Shown here piece after piece: positions 7,600 to 16,595 of a stretch of DNA of 34,855 nucleotides; within the stretch, counting starts at the first letter, position 1; each line of letters begins with the position of its first letter. The stretch lies in contig PMMM01000154.1 of assembly GCA_003162245.1 (NCBI GenBank), positions 1-34,855 of the forward strand, in the 5' to 3' direction. This stretch comes from Phycisphaerales bacterium (GTDB taxonomy: Bacteria; Planctomycetota; Phycisphaerae; UBA1845; Fen-1342). The notes beneath the pieces are model-generated. The model was not told where the DNA came from. It made no database searches and was given only the letters and a program-made list of their open reading frames with translations. The position numbers were made by a program, and so were the translations under genes.

Positions 7600-9183
7600 A
7601 TGTTGGCCCAGCTTGACGTGTCTGGTTTGGCGTACCCACTCGCCGGGGCGGCGTCCATCGCCATCCTGCTCCTGGCGCTACTGGGGCGCTACCGGCTCCC
7701 GTTGGGCGTCAGCGAGGCGTGGTTCGTCGGGGCCCTCAGCGGGGCGCTGCTGCTCAGTCAGGCAACCTTGCGCGGCGCGACGGAGGGCTTCGTGCTGGGC
7801 ATTAGTCTGGCCGGGCTTGCCATATTGTGGGTCATCGTCGCGGTGTGGATTGAGCGCGCCCCCGCGGCGGAGGCCGCAGCGGATCTAGTGAACCGCCATG
7901 TCGCGCGGTGCGGACTGGCCCGCCATGCCGCGGCTCTCGCGGGCCTGCTGGCGATCCCGGCGCTGACGATATACGGCGCGCCGCTCGATCCGCCGGCCCT
8001 GCAAGTCGTGCTGGGGATGCTGCTGGTTGCGGCAGGCGGCCTGTATTTTTGGCGGCGCGATGCGCTCGCCCGGCACGCCGCCATCGCACTGGCCGTCCTT
8101 TTGCTGGTCAGCACCGCGCGGGCGTTGCCGGCAGCACTTGGGACGAGAGCAGTGCCTTCCGCGTTCGCTCTGTTGCTCGCTGGCGGCGTCAGCCTGGCCG
8201 TCGCGATCGCGACGATCCTCGCCGACTGGCGGCTGCGCACACACCTGTCGCGGACCGCGCCGGAAGGGCTGGCCGCTCCCCCGCCCAAACACCGCCACGC
8301 GAGCACGCTGGTCGTCGTGCTCGGCGTGCTGGTTGGCGTCGGCGGGCTCCTGCGGTCAGACGCGGTCACCACGCCGGTGGCCGTCGGCTTGGCGGCCATC
8401 GCCGTGTCGGCTGTCGGCCATCGGCGGCGGTCAAATGCACTTGGCGAGTTGGGCTTGGCGCTGACGGCCGCGACCGCCTACACCGTGCCGGGCGCGTGGC
8501 TGCCACGATCCGCGGCGAATGGTCTGTTCGGCTGTGCGCTGGCGGGCGTGTGGATGCTCTGGCTGGCGCGGTTCTGGCACCAGCAGCTTAACCAGGAAAA
8601 ACCCTGGACGACCGCGGGGCGCCTGATCCCGCTTGCCCGGCAGCTCAGCCACACCCTGGCCGGCGCCGAAGTGCTGATGGCAGGCCTGTTGATCGTCCTG
8701 CCGGCCACCCCGCGCGACCCACATCCGTGGCTCGCGCTGGTCACCCTGCTGTTCATGTTGCTCCATTGGACCATGCTCGTGCGCGACGCGGCCGTGCGGC
8801 ACGCGCCGGCCAGCGCCCTGGCCGCGTGTGCCGTTCTCGTCGCCGCACTCAGCCCCGCACACTTCCTCGCGGCCAGTTATGGCGTGCCCCTGACGCCAGA
8901 GCTGCTTCTGACACTGGCCGCGCTGGCGCTGGCCCTGCGAGTCAGCCGGCGTGGCGAGTCACCGGCGGCGGCGTATGCGTACAACGCGTATCTTGGCGGC
9001 CTGCTCCCGCTCGCGATGTTCTACGACATCGTGCTCAGCGACACTGCATCCGCGCATCCCGCGCTGACGATCGCAGCCGGCGCCGGGCTGCTCCTGGCCA
9101 TCGGTTGGCGCTGGGGTATCGGGCATTGGGGTTCGAGTCCCGCTTGTTCGGCGGCGAGGGGTTCCTATAATGGTGCGGCATAG
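7600..9183 (+). CDS. Large polytopic membrane protein, family unknown
   Basis: A 527-residue protein, almost wholly hydrophobic, with roughly 12-14 predicted membrane spans separated by short arginine-rich loops. The loop with the longest polar stretch is near residues 215-240 (RTHLSRTAPEG, PPPKHRH). I do not recognise the family: there is no transporter signature, catalytic motif or signal peptidase site I can defend. An integral inner-membrane role is supported by composition only. The start at 7600 lacks a visible Shine-Dalgarno. It precedes another membrane protein and a phospholipid-synthesis-type enzyme on the same strand, which fits a role in the envelope. The last codons (about 9121-9183) overlap a good sigma70-like promoter for the next gene. 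Confidence 0.65.
   Translation: MLAQLDVSGLAYPLAGAASIAILLLALLGRYRLPLGVSEAWFVGALSGALLLSQATLRGATEGFVLGISLAGLAILWVIVAVWIERAPAAEAAADLVNRHVARCGLARHAAALAGLLAIPALTIYGAPLDPPALQVVLGMLLVAAGGLYFWRRDALARHAAIALAVLLLVSTARALPAALGTRAVPSAFALLLAGGVSLAVAIATILADWRLRTHLSRTAPEGLAAPPPKHRHASTLVVVLGVLVGVGGLLRSDAVTTPVAVGLAAIAVSAVGHRRRSNALGELGLALTAATAYTVPGAWLPRSAANGLFGCALAGVWMLWLARFWHQQLNQEKPWTTAGRLIPLARQLSHTLAGAEVLMAGLLIVLPATPRDPHPWLALVTLLFMLLHWTMLVRDAAVRHAPASALAACAVLVAALSPAHFLAASYGVPLTPELLLTLAALALALRVSRRGESPAAAYAYNAYLGGLLPLAMFYDIVLSDTASAHPALTIAAGAGLLLAIGWRWGIGHWGSSPACSAARGSYNGAA
9144..9171 (+). promoter_or_regulatory. Sigma70-like promoter candidate inside the 3' end of the preceding gene
   Basis: TTGTTC at 9144-9149 and a perfect TATAAT at 9166-9171 are separated by 16 bp. 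It points towards the gene starting at 9272 and would give a leader of about 95 bases. A consensus -10 is uncommon in this GC-rich DNA. Planctomycete promoters are poorly known, so this is a suggestion. Confidence 0.4.
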
Positions 9184-9271
9184 GTTCAGGTAACCCGTTG
9201 GCACACCGTCGCGGCTCCCTCAGGGCTAGTGAGCAGGCGGTCAGCGATCGCGGCAGCGAGTGGAGGCCACC

Positions 9272-11143
9272 ATGGCGGAAAATGAGGTCGAGCTTCGCAG
9301 AATCGCGTGGTCGCAGACGTTTCCCTTCGTGCGGCTGTTCCGAACGCTCGGGCTGGCGCTCGACTTCAAGCGCCTGACGCTGGCACTGGCCGGCGTCGTC
9401 CTCGCCTACCTTGGCGGCCGGATCCTGGACTCGATCTGGATACGCAGTGGGGCGGGCGTGACCGTGCTGGAGTCTCCCGGCCACATTCAGACGGAGGTCG
9501 AGGCCTACAGCAAGCTGCCCGCAGCGCAGTTCAACGAATGGCGGCAGGCCGCCGCCACGCTCCGTGACGAGGCGCGCGTCCGCGTGCTCGTGCTGGCGGG
9601 CAAGGCGGCCGACCCACCGGATGCACAGCGGAGGCTCGCCTCGTCCAGGGTGCGCTCCCTGGTCATGGACGCGAAGTACAAGGAGTCCCTCCGCGACGCC
9701 CGCAAGCTCGTCACCGAGCGCTTGAAGGCCGGCCTGGAGGTGATTGCCAAGGACAAGGACCTATCGCGCAGCGATCGGGCCAGCCGGCGAGCGGCGCTCA
9801 TCGGCGCAGCCGATAGCCTGCGGCTGCTGCTGGACGACGGGTGCCGCGTTTGGGTGAGCCCGCCGCCCGATTCCGTGGCCGCCATGAGCTTGCTGCTGGC
9901 CGCCGACCCGAGCGTGGAGGCTGGCCAGCTAAGCAAGGACCGCAGGGACTTGCAGACGGTGACGAACGTGCAGCACGGCTTGGCGCAGTGCGAGCGCCTC
10001 GAGCCCCGTGGTCCGTTCCGCGGCCTGCTGGGCTTCGAAACGCACTGCTTCGCCGCCGCCATCGAGGGCGTATGTGCCGGGCGCTGGGGGTTTGCCGAGG
10101 GCGCGGCCGATGCCAACCCCGCGCTGGTGAGCAGCATCGCCTCCGCGGGCCGCGGGGTGGTGTGGTTGGTCACGCACCGGCTGTGTTTCTCCGCGCTGTT
10201 CGGCCTGTGGCTGCTCGTCGTGTTCGGATATTTCGGCGGGGCGGTGTGCCGCAGCGCGGCGGTGCAGTCGGCCCGCGACGAGGGCATTCCGCTGAGCGAG
10301 GCCCTGCGCTTCGCACGTGAGAAGTTCAGCGGCTTTCTGCTCGCACCGCTCATGCCGCTGAGCTTCTTCATCGTGATCGGCGTGCTCATCTTCCTGGGCG
10401 GGCTGGTCGGCGCCATCCCGTGGATCGGCGAGTTGTTCGCCGGCGTGTTCTACCCGTTGACCCTGCTGGGCGGGTTCGCGCTGGCCGTGATCCTCCTGGC
10501 CGTCGTGCTCGGCTTCCACCTCATGTGGCCGACGATCGCGGTCGAGGGCTCCGACGGCTTCGATGCCCTGTCGCGGGCGTGCAGCTACGTCGGCAGCCGC
10601 ATCTGGCACTGCGGGTTCTACTCGGCGGTGCTGCTGCTCTACGGCGGCGTGTCCTTCGTGCTGGTGCGGCTGGTCGGGACGCTCACGTTGAAGCTCGCCC
10701 ACACTGCGACGAAGGCCGGGATGAACCTGGCCAGCAGCGGGGCCACCGACGGCGTCGGCAAGCTCGACGCCATCTGGCAGATGCCGGCCTGGTCGGATCT
10801 CTCGCTGCTGCCCGCGACCGGCGACATACCTTTCTGGGGCACGTTCCACAACGCCCCGCTCGACGGGACCGAGACCATCGCGCTGTTCTTTTTCCGCCTG
10901 TGGGTGTACCTGGTGGTCGGCGTCGTCGGCGCGTTCGTCGTGAACTTCTTCTTCTGCGGCAGCACGCAGATGTACTACCTCCTGCGGCGCGAAGTTGATG
11001 CGACGGACTGGGAAGAGGTCTATTACGAGGAGCCGGAACCGGAGTTACCGTCCGTGCCCGAGCCCGCGGCTGTCCCGGTGGAGCCGGAATCGTCCGCTCC
11101 GCCGCCGCCGGCCGATCAACCGCCCGAGCCGCCGCCGGGCTAG
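9272..11143 (+). CDS. Membrane protein with large extracytoplasmic loop and proline-rich tail, family unknown
   Basis: A 623-residue protein. One membrane span is near residues 30-48, followed by about 250 polar, charged residues that probably form a soluble domain. Five or six spans follow, from about 295 onwards (FSALFGLWLLVVFGYFGG; FIVIGVLIFLGGLVG; LTLLGGFALAVILLAVVLG; and two more before about 575). The C-terminal 50 residues are rich in Pro and Glu and probably cytoplasmic. The line AVEGSDGFDALSRACSYV between spans resembles a motif I associate with planctomycete multi-span membrane proteins of unknown function. ATG at 9272 has GGAGG five bases upstream, so I prefer it to the GTG at 9260. 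The next gene starts two bases after this stop, which implies coupled translation with a phospholipid-type synthase. Confidence 0.7.
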   Translation: MAENEVELRRIAWSQTFPFVRLFRTLGLALDFKRLTLALAGVVLAYLGGRILDSIWIRSGAGVTVLESPGHIQTEVEAYSKLPAAQFNEWRQAAATLRDEARVRVLVLAGKAADPPDAQRRLASSRVRSLVMDAKYKESLRDARKLVTERLKAGLEVIAKDKDLSRSDRASRRAALIGAADSLRLLLDDGCRVWVSPPPDSVAAMSLLLAADPSVEAGQLSKDRRDLQTVTNVQHGLAQCERLEPRGPFRGLLGFETHCFAAAIEGVCAGRWGFAEGAADANPALVSSIASAGRGVVWLVTHRLCFSALFGLWLLVVFGYFGGAVCRSAAVQSARDEGIPLSEALRFAREKFSGFLLAPLMPLSFFIVIGVLIFLGGLVGAIPWIGELFAGVFYPLTLLGGFALAVILLAVVLGFHLMWPTIAVEGSDGFDALSRACSYVGSRIWHCGFYSAVLLLYGGVSFVLVRLVGTLTLKLAHTATKAGMNLASSGATDGVGKLDAIWQMPAWSDLSLLPATGDIPFWGTFHNAPLDGTETIALFFFRLWVYLVVGVVGAFVVNFFFCGSTQMYYLLRREVDATDWEEVYYEEPEPELPSVPEPAAVPVEPESSAPPPPADQPPEPPPG

Positions 11144-11145
11144 GC

Positions 11146-12102
11146 ATGGCCTCCGGTCCATCGAACCCAAGGCCTGCGGACGATCGCGCCAAGCCCCGGC
11201 CGAATCTGTCGTCCGGCGACGCGCTTGAAGCTCTACGTAAGCTGAGCCAGGTCCGGTGGGCTGGCAGGGCAATCGGCGCCGGGATTGCTGCCGCACGCGA
11301 CGCCGTGGCACGCGTGCTGATCCGCGTTGGCGTTACACCGAACGCGCTCACTCTGGTCGGGTTCGCGATCACCTGCGGGGCGGCGTACTGCCTGGCACGC
11401 GGGGCCGGCCAGCAGGTCCCCTATTTCCACTACGTGCGCGCCGGACCGGTCGGCTGGTGGCCGATCTGGACGCTGGCGCTCCTGTTCCTGGCCGCCGCGT
11501 GCGACATGCTCGACGGCGCGGTGGCCCGCCTCGGGAACCTGAAGACGCGCTCGGGGGCGATCCTGGACTCGACCGTCGATCGATTCAGCGACATGGCGCT
11601 GTATATCGGCTGCCTGCTGTACTTCGCGTTGCACGATCCGCCGAACATCACCTACCAATTGCTCGCCGTGCTCAGCCTGTGCAGCGCCGTGCTGATCAGC
11701 TACATCAAGGCTCGCGCCGAGAACGTGATCGAGGACTGCACGGTGGGCTTTTGGCTCCGCGGCGAACGGTTCGCCGGCCTGATGATCGCCTGCTCCTGCG
11801 GGCACGTCTCGACGTACCTGTGGCAGATGTCGATCTCGTGCATGTTCACCGTCTGGCGGCGAATCAGCTACGCGTACCGGGTGCTGAGCGCCGAGGATCG
11901 CGGCCGGCCGCTGCCGCCGCGGGGGCCGGCGCCGGGCTGGTTCGGGACTTTTCAGTGGTGGCGGTACCCGCGCGGGTCGACCGCGCACGACGTAGTGACG
12001 GGCGCGCATATCCTGTTCATCATTATCGCCCCCTGCATCTGGCCGAGCCTGATGGCCGTCGGCGCGTGGGGCGATCCGTTGCGACGCTGGCTTGGGTGGT
12101 AG
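11146..12102 (+). CDS. CDP-alcohol phosphatidyltransferase
   Basis: A 318-residue integral membrane enzyme of the CDP-alcohol phosphatidyltransferase family, which transfers a phosphatidyl (or similar) group from a CDP-lipid to an alcohol acceptor. The full signature D-x2-D-G-x2-A-R-x8-G-x3-D-x3-D is present: DMLDGAVARLGN followed by GAILDSTVDR. All four metal-binding Asp residues are intact. About six membrane spans flank it. The acceptor cannot be read from sequence; phosphatidylglycerophosphate or an inositol-type lipid synthase are both possible. An extra N-terminal 45 residues and a C-terminal WW/PR-rich loop lengthen it beyond the usual ~200 residues. It starts two bases after the stop of the preceding membrane protein. 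Confidence 0.9.
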   Translation: MASGPSNPRPADDRAKPRPNLSSGDALEALRKLSQVRWAGRAIGAGIAAARDAVARVLIRVGVTPNALTLVGFAITCGAAYCLARGAGQQVPYFHYVRAGPVGWWPIWTLALLFLAAACDMLDGAVARLGNLKTRSGAILDSTVDRFSDMALYIGCLLYFALHDPPNITYQLLAVLSLCSAVLISYIKARAENVIEDCTVGFWLRGERFAGLMIACSCGHVSTYLWQMSISCMFTVWRRISYAYRVLSAEDRGRPLPPRGPAPGWFGTFQWWRYPRGSTAHDVVTGAHILFIIIAPCIWPSLMAVGAWGDPLRRWLGW

Positions 12103-12235
12103 AGGGTCGGAAACCGCACTTGCTCACGGGCCACGCTACAATCGCGCGTACGCGTCCGGGCCGCATCGGGCGTACGTTGCAGATAGGGTGTGCGCACGTG
12201 AATCACGGCAGACGTTGTCGTCTTGGGACCATGCC

Positions 12236-13630
12236 ATGAGTGAGTTGTCTGAAAACGTTCTGGATGCGATTGGCCGAACGCCGCTGGTGCGTCTGCGCTG
12301 CGTCGCCGAGCGGTCCCCGTGCCCGGTGTACGGCAAGGCCGAGTTCATCAATCCGGGCGGCAGCATCAAGGACCGCATCGCCCGCGCGATGGTCGAGCAG
12401 GCCGAACGCGACGGCCTCATCCAACCCGGCGTCTCCACCATCATCGAAGCCACCGCCGGCAACACCGGCGTCGGCCTGGCCCTCACCGCCGCCGTCAAGG
12501 GCTACCGCTGCATCTTCGTCCTACCCGACAAGATGAGCGCCGAGAAGCTCGACCTGCTCCGGGCATACGGCGCGGAGGTCGTCATCGTCCCCACCAACGT
12601 CCCGCCCGATTCGCCTGAGAGCTACAACGGCGTCGCGGACCGGCTACTCAACGAGATCCCGCGCGCCTGGCGACCCAACCAGTTCGGCAACCTAGCCAAT
12701 CCCGACGTCCACTACCGCACCACCGGCCCCGAAATCTGGGAGCAGACGGCCGGCCGCGTCACCTGCTTCGTTGCCGGCATCGGCACCGGCGGCACGATCT
12801 CCGGCGTCGGCCGCTACTTGAAAGAGCGCAATCCGCAGGTCCGCATCGTGGGGGCCGATCCCGACGGCTCCGTGCTCTCGGGCGGCACGCCGAAGTCGTG
12901 GAAGGTCGAAGGCATCGGCGAGGATTACGTGCCGAAGACGTTCAACAGCCAGATGGTCGACGACTGGGTGCGCGTGACCGATGCGGAGTCGTTCGCCGCC
13001 GCACGCCAGCTTGCCCGGCGCGAAGGTCTGCTCGTCGGGGGGTCCAGCGGCACGGCGGTCGCGGCGGCGCTGCGGTATGCCGAGCGGCTGACGCCGAACG
13101 ACCTCGTCGTCGCGATCCTGCCGGACACCGGACGGAACTACCTGAGCAAGTTCTACAACGACGAGTGGCTCCGGCTCAACGGCTTCGCCGACACGCCGGC
13201 TCGGCGGGCCACGGCGGCGGACGTGCTCGAAATGCAGGGGCAGCGCAAGCTGCTGGCGTTGACGCCGGAGCACACCGTTCAGGATGCCGTGGCCCTCTGC
13301 CGCGTGCAGGCAATCTCGCAGATCCCGATCATCGAGGGCGACCGCTCCGTGGGCAGCATTCAGGAAGTGACGCTCGCGCGCTTGCTCCACGACGGGCCCG
13401 CGCCGGAAGACGTGAAGCTCCGCGGCGTCATGGCGCGCCCGCTGCTGGAAGTGGACGCTACGATCGCGCTCGACGAGGTGTACCGCCTGCTGATGGCCGG
13501 CCACACGGGCGTGCTCGTGCGGCGCGGCGGCCGGATCGCGGGAATCATCACGCGGATCGACCTCGTCGAATACTGGGATCGACCGCCGGCGTCCGCAGCG
13601 GATTCCGCCACCACCCAGACCACAACCTGA
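12236..13630 (+). CDS. Cystathionine beta-synthase with C-terminal CBS domain pair
   Basis: A 464-residue PLP enzyme that condenses serine with homocysteine to cystathionine. The fold-type II core has the Schiff-base Lys45 in NPGGSIKDR, the TAGNTG loop (about 73-78) and the phosphate-binding GIGTGGT loop (181-187). Residues about 330-390 and 398-450 form two CBS repeats (the MQGQRKLLALTPEHTV and GVMARPLLEVDATI units). In eukaryotic CBS such a pair binds S-adenosylmethionine; in bacteria the ligand varies. There is no N-terminal haem domain. Cysteine synthase is the alternative, but the CBS pair and the neighbouring CGL gene argue for cystathionine beta-synthase. ATG at 12236 has GGGA upstream. 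The next gene starts 13 bases after the stop. Confidence 0.9.
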   Translation: MSELSENVLDAIGRTPLVRLRCVAERSPCPVYGKAEFINPGGSIKDRIARAMVEQAERDGLIQPGVSTIIEATAGNTGVGLALTAAVKGYRCIFVLPDKMSAEKLDLLRAYGAEVVIVPTNVPPDSPESYNGVADRLLNEIPRAWRPNQFGNLANPDVHYRTTGPEIWEQTAGRVTCFVAGIGTGGTISGVGRYLKERNPQVRIVGADPDGSVLSGGTPKSWKVEGIGEDYVPKTFNSQMVDDWVRVTDAESFAAARQLARREGLLVGGSSGTAVAAALRYAERLTPNDLVVAILPDTGRNYLSKFYNDEWLRLNGFADTPARRATAADVLEMQGQRKLLALTPEHTVQDAVALCRVQAISQIPIIEGDRSVGSIQEVTLARLLHDGPAPEDVKLRGVMARPLLEVDATIALDEVYRLLMAGHTGVLVRRGGRIAGIITRIDLVEYWDRPPASAADSATTQTTT

Positions 13631-13643
13631 GGACGTGCCAGTC

Positions 13644-14819
13644 ATGCGCTTCTCGACGAAGGCGATTCATGTCGGCCAGGCCCCGGAGCCTGCCACCGGC
13701 GCGACGGTGCCGCCGATTCATGTGACCAGCACCTACACGCAAGCCGCCCCGGGTGTGCACAAGGGATTCGAGTACTCCCGAACGGACAACCCAACTCGCC
13801 AGAATCTGGAGGAGTGCCTCGCGGCGCTAGAAGGTGGCGCGGTGGCCGCCGCGTTCGCCTCGGGTCTCGCCGCGACGAGCGCGGTGGTCGGCGCGCTGCT
13901 CCGCCCGGGCGATTCGGTCGTCGCGTACAGCGATCTTTACGGCGGCACGTACCGGCTGTTCGAGCAGGTCTTCAAGCCGTGGGGACTCGTGCCACGCTAC
14001 ACGGACAGCACGGACCCCGTTGCGATTGCCGACCTCGTCGACCACACGACCAAGCTCGTGTGGATCGAGACGCCGACGAACCCCATGTTGCGGCTGCTCG
14101 ACATTGCGGCGGTCGCACGGGCGGTGCGCGAGAAAGAGGCACCGCTCAAGAGCGGTGGCACGTCCGAGATTCTGCTCGCCGTGGACAATACGTTTGCGAC
14201 GCCGGCGTTGCAGCAACCGCTCGCACTGGGGGCCGATCTCGTCATCCACAGCACGACGAAGTACATGGGTGGGCACAGCGACGTCATCGGCGGCGCGGTC
14301 GTCACGACCCGCACCGAAACGCTGACGCCGATTCGGTTCTACCAGAACGCGGCCGGCGGCGTGCCGGGGCCGTTCGACTGCTTCCTGGTTCACCGCGGCC
14401 TCAAGACGCTCGACGTCCGCATGAGGCGGCACTGCGAGAACGCGCTGCGCGTCGCCGAGTGGGCCGCGCGGCAAACCGCGTTCGAGCACGTCATCTACCC
14501 CGGCCTGCCGTCGCACCCCCAACACGAATTGGCCCGCCGCCAGATGGGCGGCTTCGGCGGGATGGTCACGTGCGTGCTCGCCGGCGGGCTCGACGCCGCC
14601 CGGCGGTTCCTGTCGGCCACGAAGTTGTTCGCCTGCGCCGAGAGTCTCGGCGGCGTGGAGTCGCTGATCAACCACCCGGCGACCATGACACATGCGTCGA
14701 TGCCGCGCGCCGTGCGCGAACGAGTCGGCATCGTCGACGGCCTGGTCCGGCTCAGCGTCGGCCTCGAGGACGCGGACGACTTGATCGAGGATCTGGCCGC
14801 GGCGCTGGTACGCCATTGA
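13644..14819 (+). CDS. Cystathionine gamma-lyase (Cys/Met metabolism PLP enzyme)
   Basis: A 391-residue fold-type I PLP enzyme. The PLP lysine is Lys206 in HSTTKYMGGHSD. The ring-stacking Tyr lies in DLYGGTYRL and the cofactor Asp in AVDNTFATP; EYSRTDNPTR near residue 44 is also diagnostic. It would cleave cystathionine to cysteine, 2-oxobutyrate and ammonia. Gamma-synthases share the same motifs, but pairing with CBS 13 bases upstream favours the lyase and a reverse transsulfuration operon (homocysteine to cysteine). GAGGA at 13629-13633 overlaps the CBS stop and lies 10 bases before ATG 13644. It sits too close to the GTG at 13635 to serve it. Confidence 0.92.
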   Translation: MRFSTKAIHVGQAPEPATGATVPPIHVTSTYTQAAPGVHKGFEYSRTDNPTRQNLEECLAALEGGAVAAAFASGLAATSAVVGALLRPGDSVVAYSDLYGGTYRLFEQVFKPWGLVPRYTDSTDPVAIADLVDHTTKLVWIETPTNPMLRLLDIAAVARAVREKEAPLKSGGTSEILLAVDNTFATPALQQPLALGADLVIHSTTKYMGGHSDVIGGAVVTTRTETLTPIRFYQNAAGGVPGPFDCFLVHRGLKTLDVRMRRHCENALRVAEWAARQTAFEHVIYPGLPSHPQHELARRQMGGFGGMVTCVLAGGLDAARRFLSATKLFACAESLGGVESLINHPATMTHASMPRAVRERVGIVDGLVRLSVGLEDADDLIEDLAAALVRH

Positions 14820-14832
14820 CCCGGGCCGCGGG

Positions 14833-15072
14833 TCAGCGCGCCTTCTTGCCCGAAGCGGGCTTCGTTCTGGAACCAGACCTCGACCATCTGGCTGGCGTGT
14901 TCGTCGCGAACTGTCTCGACAAAAGGCGGGCGCCGGGCCGCCAGCGCTGCGTCGCGACCGGGTCAATCGGGCGATGCGAAACCGATCGTGCTGCCTGGCT
15001 GGCCAACCCAAGCAGGCAGATCAACCCCCATTGCGCAACCTTGACCGGTTGCGAACTATGCGCAAGTTCCAT
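14833..15072 (-). CDS. Possible small protein with hydrophobic N-terminal segment
   Basis: A 79-codon frame starts 12 bases downstream of the glycosyltransferase stop on the same strand. It has a hydrophobic stretch (VAQWGLICLLGLASQAA, about residues 12-28) followed by a strongly basic tail rich in Arg, Ser and Lys. The layout could be a small membrane-anchored or secreted basic protein. I recognise no family, and high-GC DNA often gives chance frames of this size, so it may not be a gene. Confidence 0.3.
   Translation of the reverse strand: MELAHSSQPVKVAQWGLICLLGLASQAARSVSHRPIDPVATQRWRPGARLLSRQFATNTPARWSRSGSRTKPASGKKAR
14848..14860. terminator. Weak hairpin between convergent operons
   Basis: GCCCG pairs with CGGGC around a three-base AAG loop, and TTCGTTCT follows on the plus strand. 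It lies 29 bases after the CGL stop, where a terminator for the CBS-CGL operon would be expected. The stem is only five pairs and the T tract is broken, so the call is tentative. Confidence 0.3.
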
Positions 15073-15084
15073 TCGTGACGCGTA

Positions 15085-16482
15085 TCACTTCTCGGCGGAG
15101 ACCGGTTCGACCTTCCGCAGGGCCACAGCAGCGCCGAAGGCGGCGGCGATGTAGAGCACGCAATCGTAGGGCACGCGCAGGTGAGCTTGGCCCTGCGAGT
15201 TCACCGCGGTCATGGCTATCACCGACACCGCCACGGCGAATACCGTCAAGGTCAGCGGCCAAGCAGCTCGATCGCGCCGCCTGATCGCCCAGACCAGCGC
15301 CACCGACGCCAGCGAAATGACCGCGGCCGGCCAGACGAAGTAGTCGAGTGCCTTTAGCGCGAGGTGGTTCCAGAGGCGGTCGCGCAGAGAGATTGCAATC
15401 GACGCCATCCAGGGACCGGGCCACCACCGGAACGGCTCGCCGCCCATCGTTCGCCACAACTCCACGGGAAACGTGGCCAGGTAGCCCAGGAAGTGGTGCC
15501 GGAGGTTCTCGCGGGCGATGGCCCCCATCTGCCGGTAAAGAGCTACCTCGGCGTGGGTGTCCCCGGGGGGCAGTTCGGCGGTGAGCAAGCCGGCCACAGT
15601 CCAGGTCCGCTGATCTTTTGCGCTTAGCCCGTGGCTCTTCACGCGCTCGAGAACCCGCGCGCGCAGCTCTGGTTCAGCGGCGCCGGTGGGTGACAGATGC
15701 CAGGTGCGCGCGAAGAGGTTGGCATCCAGGCAGACCTGCATACTCGCGTACCCGCGCGTCCGGGCGCAATGCACGATCCAGGGCGCTGTGCCGGCGGCGA
15801 CGATCAGCCCGGCCAGCGCGCCGCCGCCCAATGCGCGCAGGCGCCACCTGCGGTCCAGCAGCGCCGCCGCCAGCATCGTGGCGATAAACAAGCCCGTCTC
15901 CATGCGGATGTAGGCCAGTGCACACCCGGCAAGGCCAAGCCCCAGTGCATAGCGCCAACTCCGCGTCAGCAGGCGCAGACAAAGCCACGCGGAGAGCGGA
16001 ATCAGGAATGTCGCGACCGCCTCGCGGAGGAGCCAGCCGCTGAAGAAAGCCACCCCCGGGCTCAGGCCGAACAGGGCCGCGGCGAGCAGCGCCAGCCCCC
16101 GTCGTCGCGGCCCTAGAATCTCGACGGCTAGCAGGTATGTCAGCCATACGCCAAGCGTGCTGAGGACGGACTGGATCAGCATCACCGGCAGTTGGCGCTC
16201 ACCGAAAACGGCGTAGATTGCGGCCACAAAGGCGGGATATCCGGGTGGACGAAACGCGCTCGGAAACGTCCCGTTATGCAGGAGGCTCAGCGCCCACAGA
16301 TGGTACCCCCGCGCATCGGACCATTCTACCGATATGGGCCAGAAGAGGGAAAACGCTACCCGGAGCGCAAGGGAGGCCAGCAGAATCACGATCAGCCACC
16401 CCCCGGCGCCAGAGAAGCGCCGGCGCTCGGCCGCCGTTACCGGGTCCTTGAACTCGCCCACAACTCCCTCCTGCGAGTGCAT
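15085..16482 (-). CDS. GT-C membrane glycosyltransferase (family 39 / PMT_2-like)
   Basis: A 465-residue polytopic membrane protein with about 10-11 spans. The first long periplasmic loop has the acidic motif SDARGYHLWALSLLHNGTF followed by FRPPGYPAFVAAIYAVFG. That layout is typical of GT-C enzymes of the dolichyl- or undecaprenyl-phosphate sugar family (GT39, ArnT-like). Such enzymes move a sugar from a polyprenyl phosphate donor to a lipid, protein or polysaccharide on the outer face of the inner membrane. The Asp in SDAR is the likely catalytic base. The acceptor is unknown. A periplasmic stretch from about residue 250 to 340 is soluble. The minus-strand kdsB-pyrG pair lies upstream, separated by a 113-base gap, so it may have its own promoter. 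The Shine-Dalgarno is weak. Confidence 0.8.
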   Translation of the reverse strand: MHSQEGVVGEFKDPVTAAERRRFSGAGGWLIVILLASLALRVAFSLFWPISVEWSDARGYHLWALSLLHNGTFPSAFRPPGYPAFVAAIYAVFGERQLPVMLIQSVLSTLGVWLTYLLAVEILGPRRRGLALLAAALFGLSPGVAFFSGWLLREAVATFLIPLSAWLCLRLLTRSWRYALGLGLAGCALAYIRMETGLFIATMLAAALLDRRWRLRALGGGALAGLIVAAGTAPWIVHCARTRGYASMQVCLDANLFARTWHLSPTGAAEPELRARVLERVKSHGLSAKDQRTWTVAGLLTAELPPGDTHAEVALYRQMGAIARENLRHHFLGYLATFPVELWRTMGGEPFRWWPGPWMASIAISLRDRLWNHLALKALDYFVWPAAVISLASVALVWAIRRRDRAAWPLTLTVFAVAVSVIAMTAVNSQGQAHLRVPYDCVLYIAAAFGAAVALRKVEPVSAEK

Positions 16483-16595
16483 CGCTCGCGCACAGACACG
16501 TCAACGATCGACACGACACCAACGAGGCGAGTCTACAGAGAGCCTGCCGGCTTGACAAACCCTCACTCGGCCCCCAGCCGATCGAACGCGGGGTC

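Noticed and set aside
9126-9145. tRNA-like T-loop GGTTCGAGTCCC
   Set aside because: The stem pairs over only three bases, there is no anticodon or acceptor arm in the expected places, and it lies inside a coding frame.
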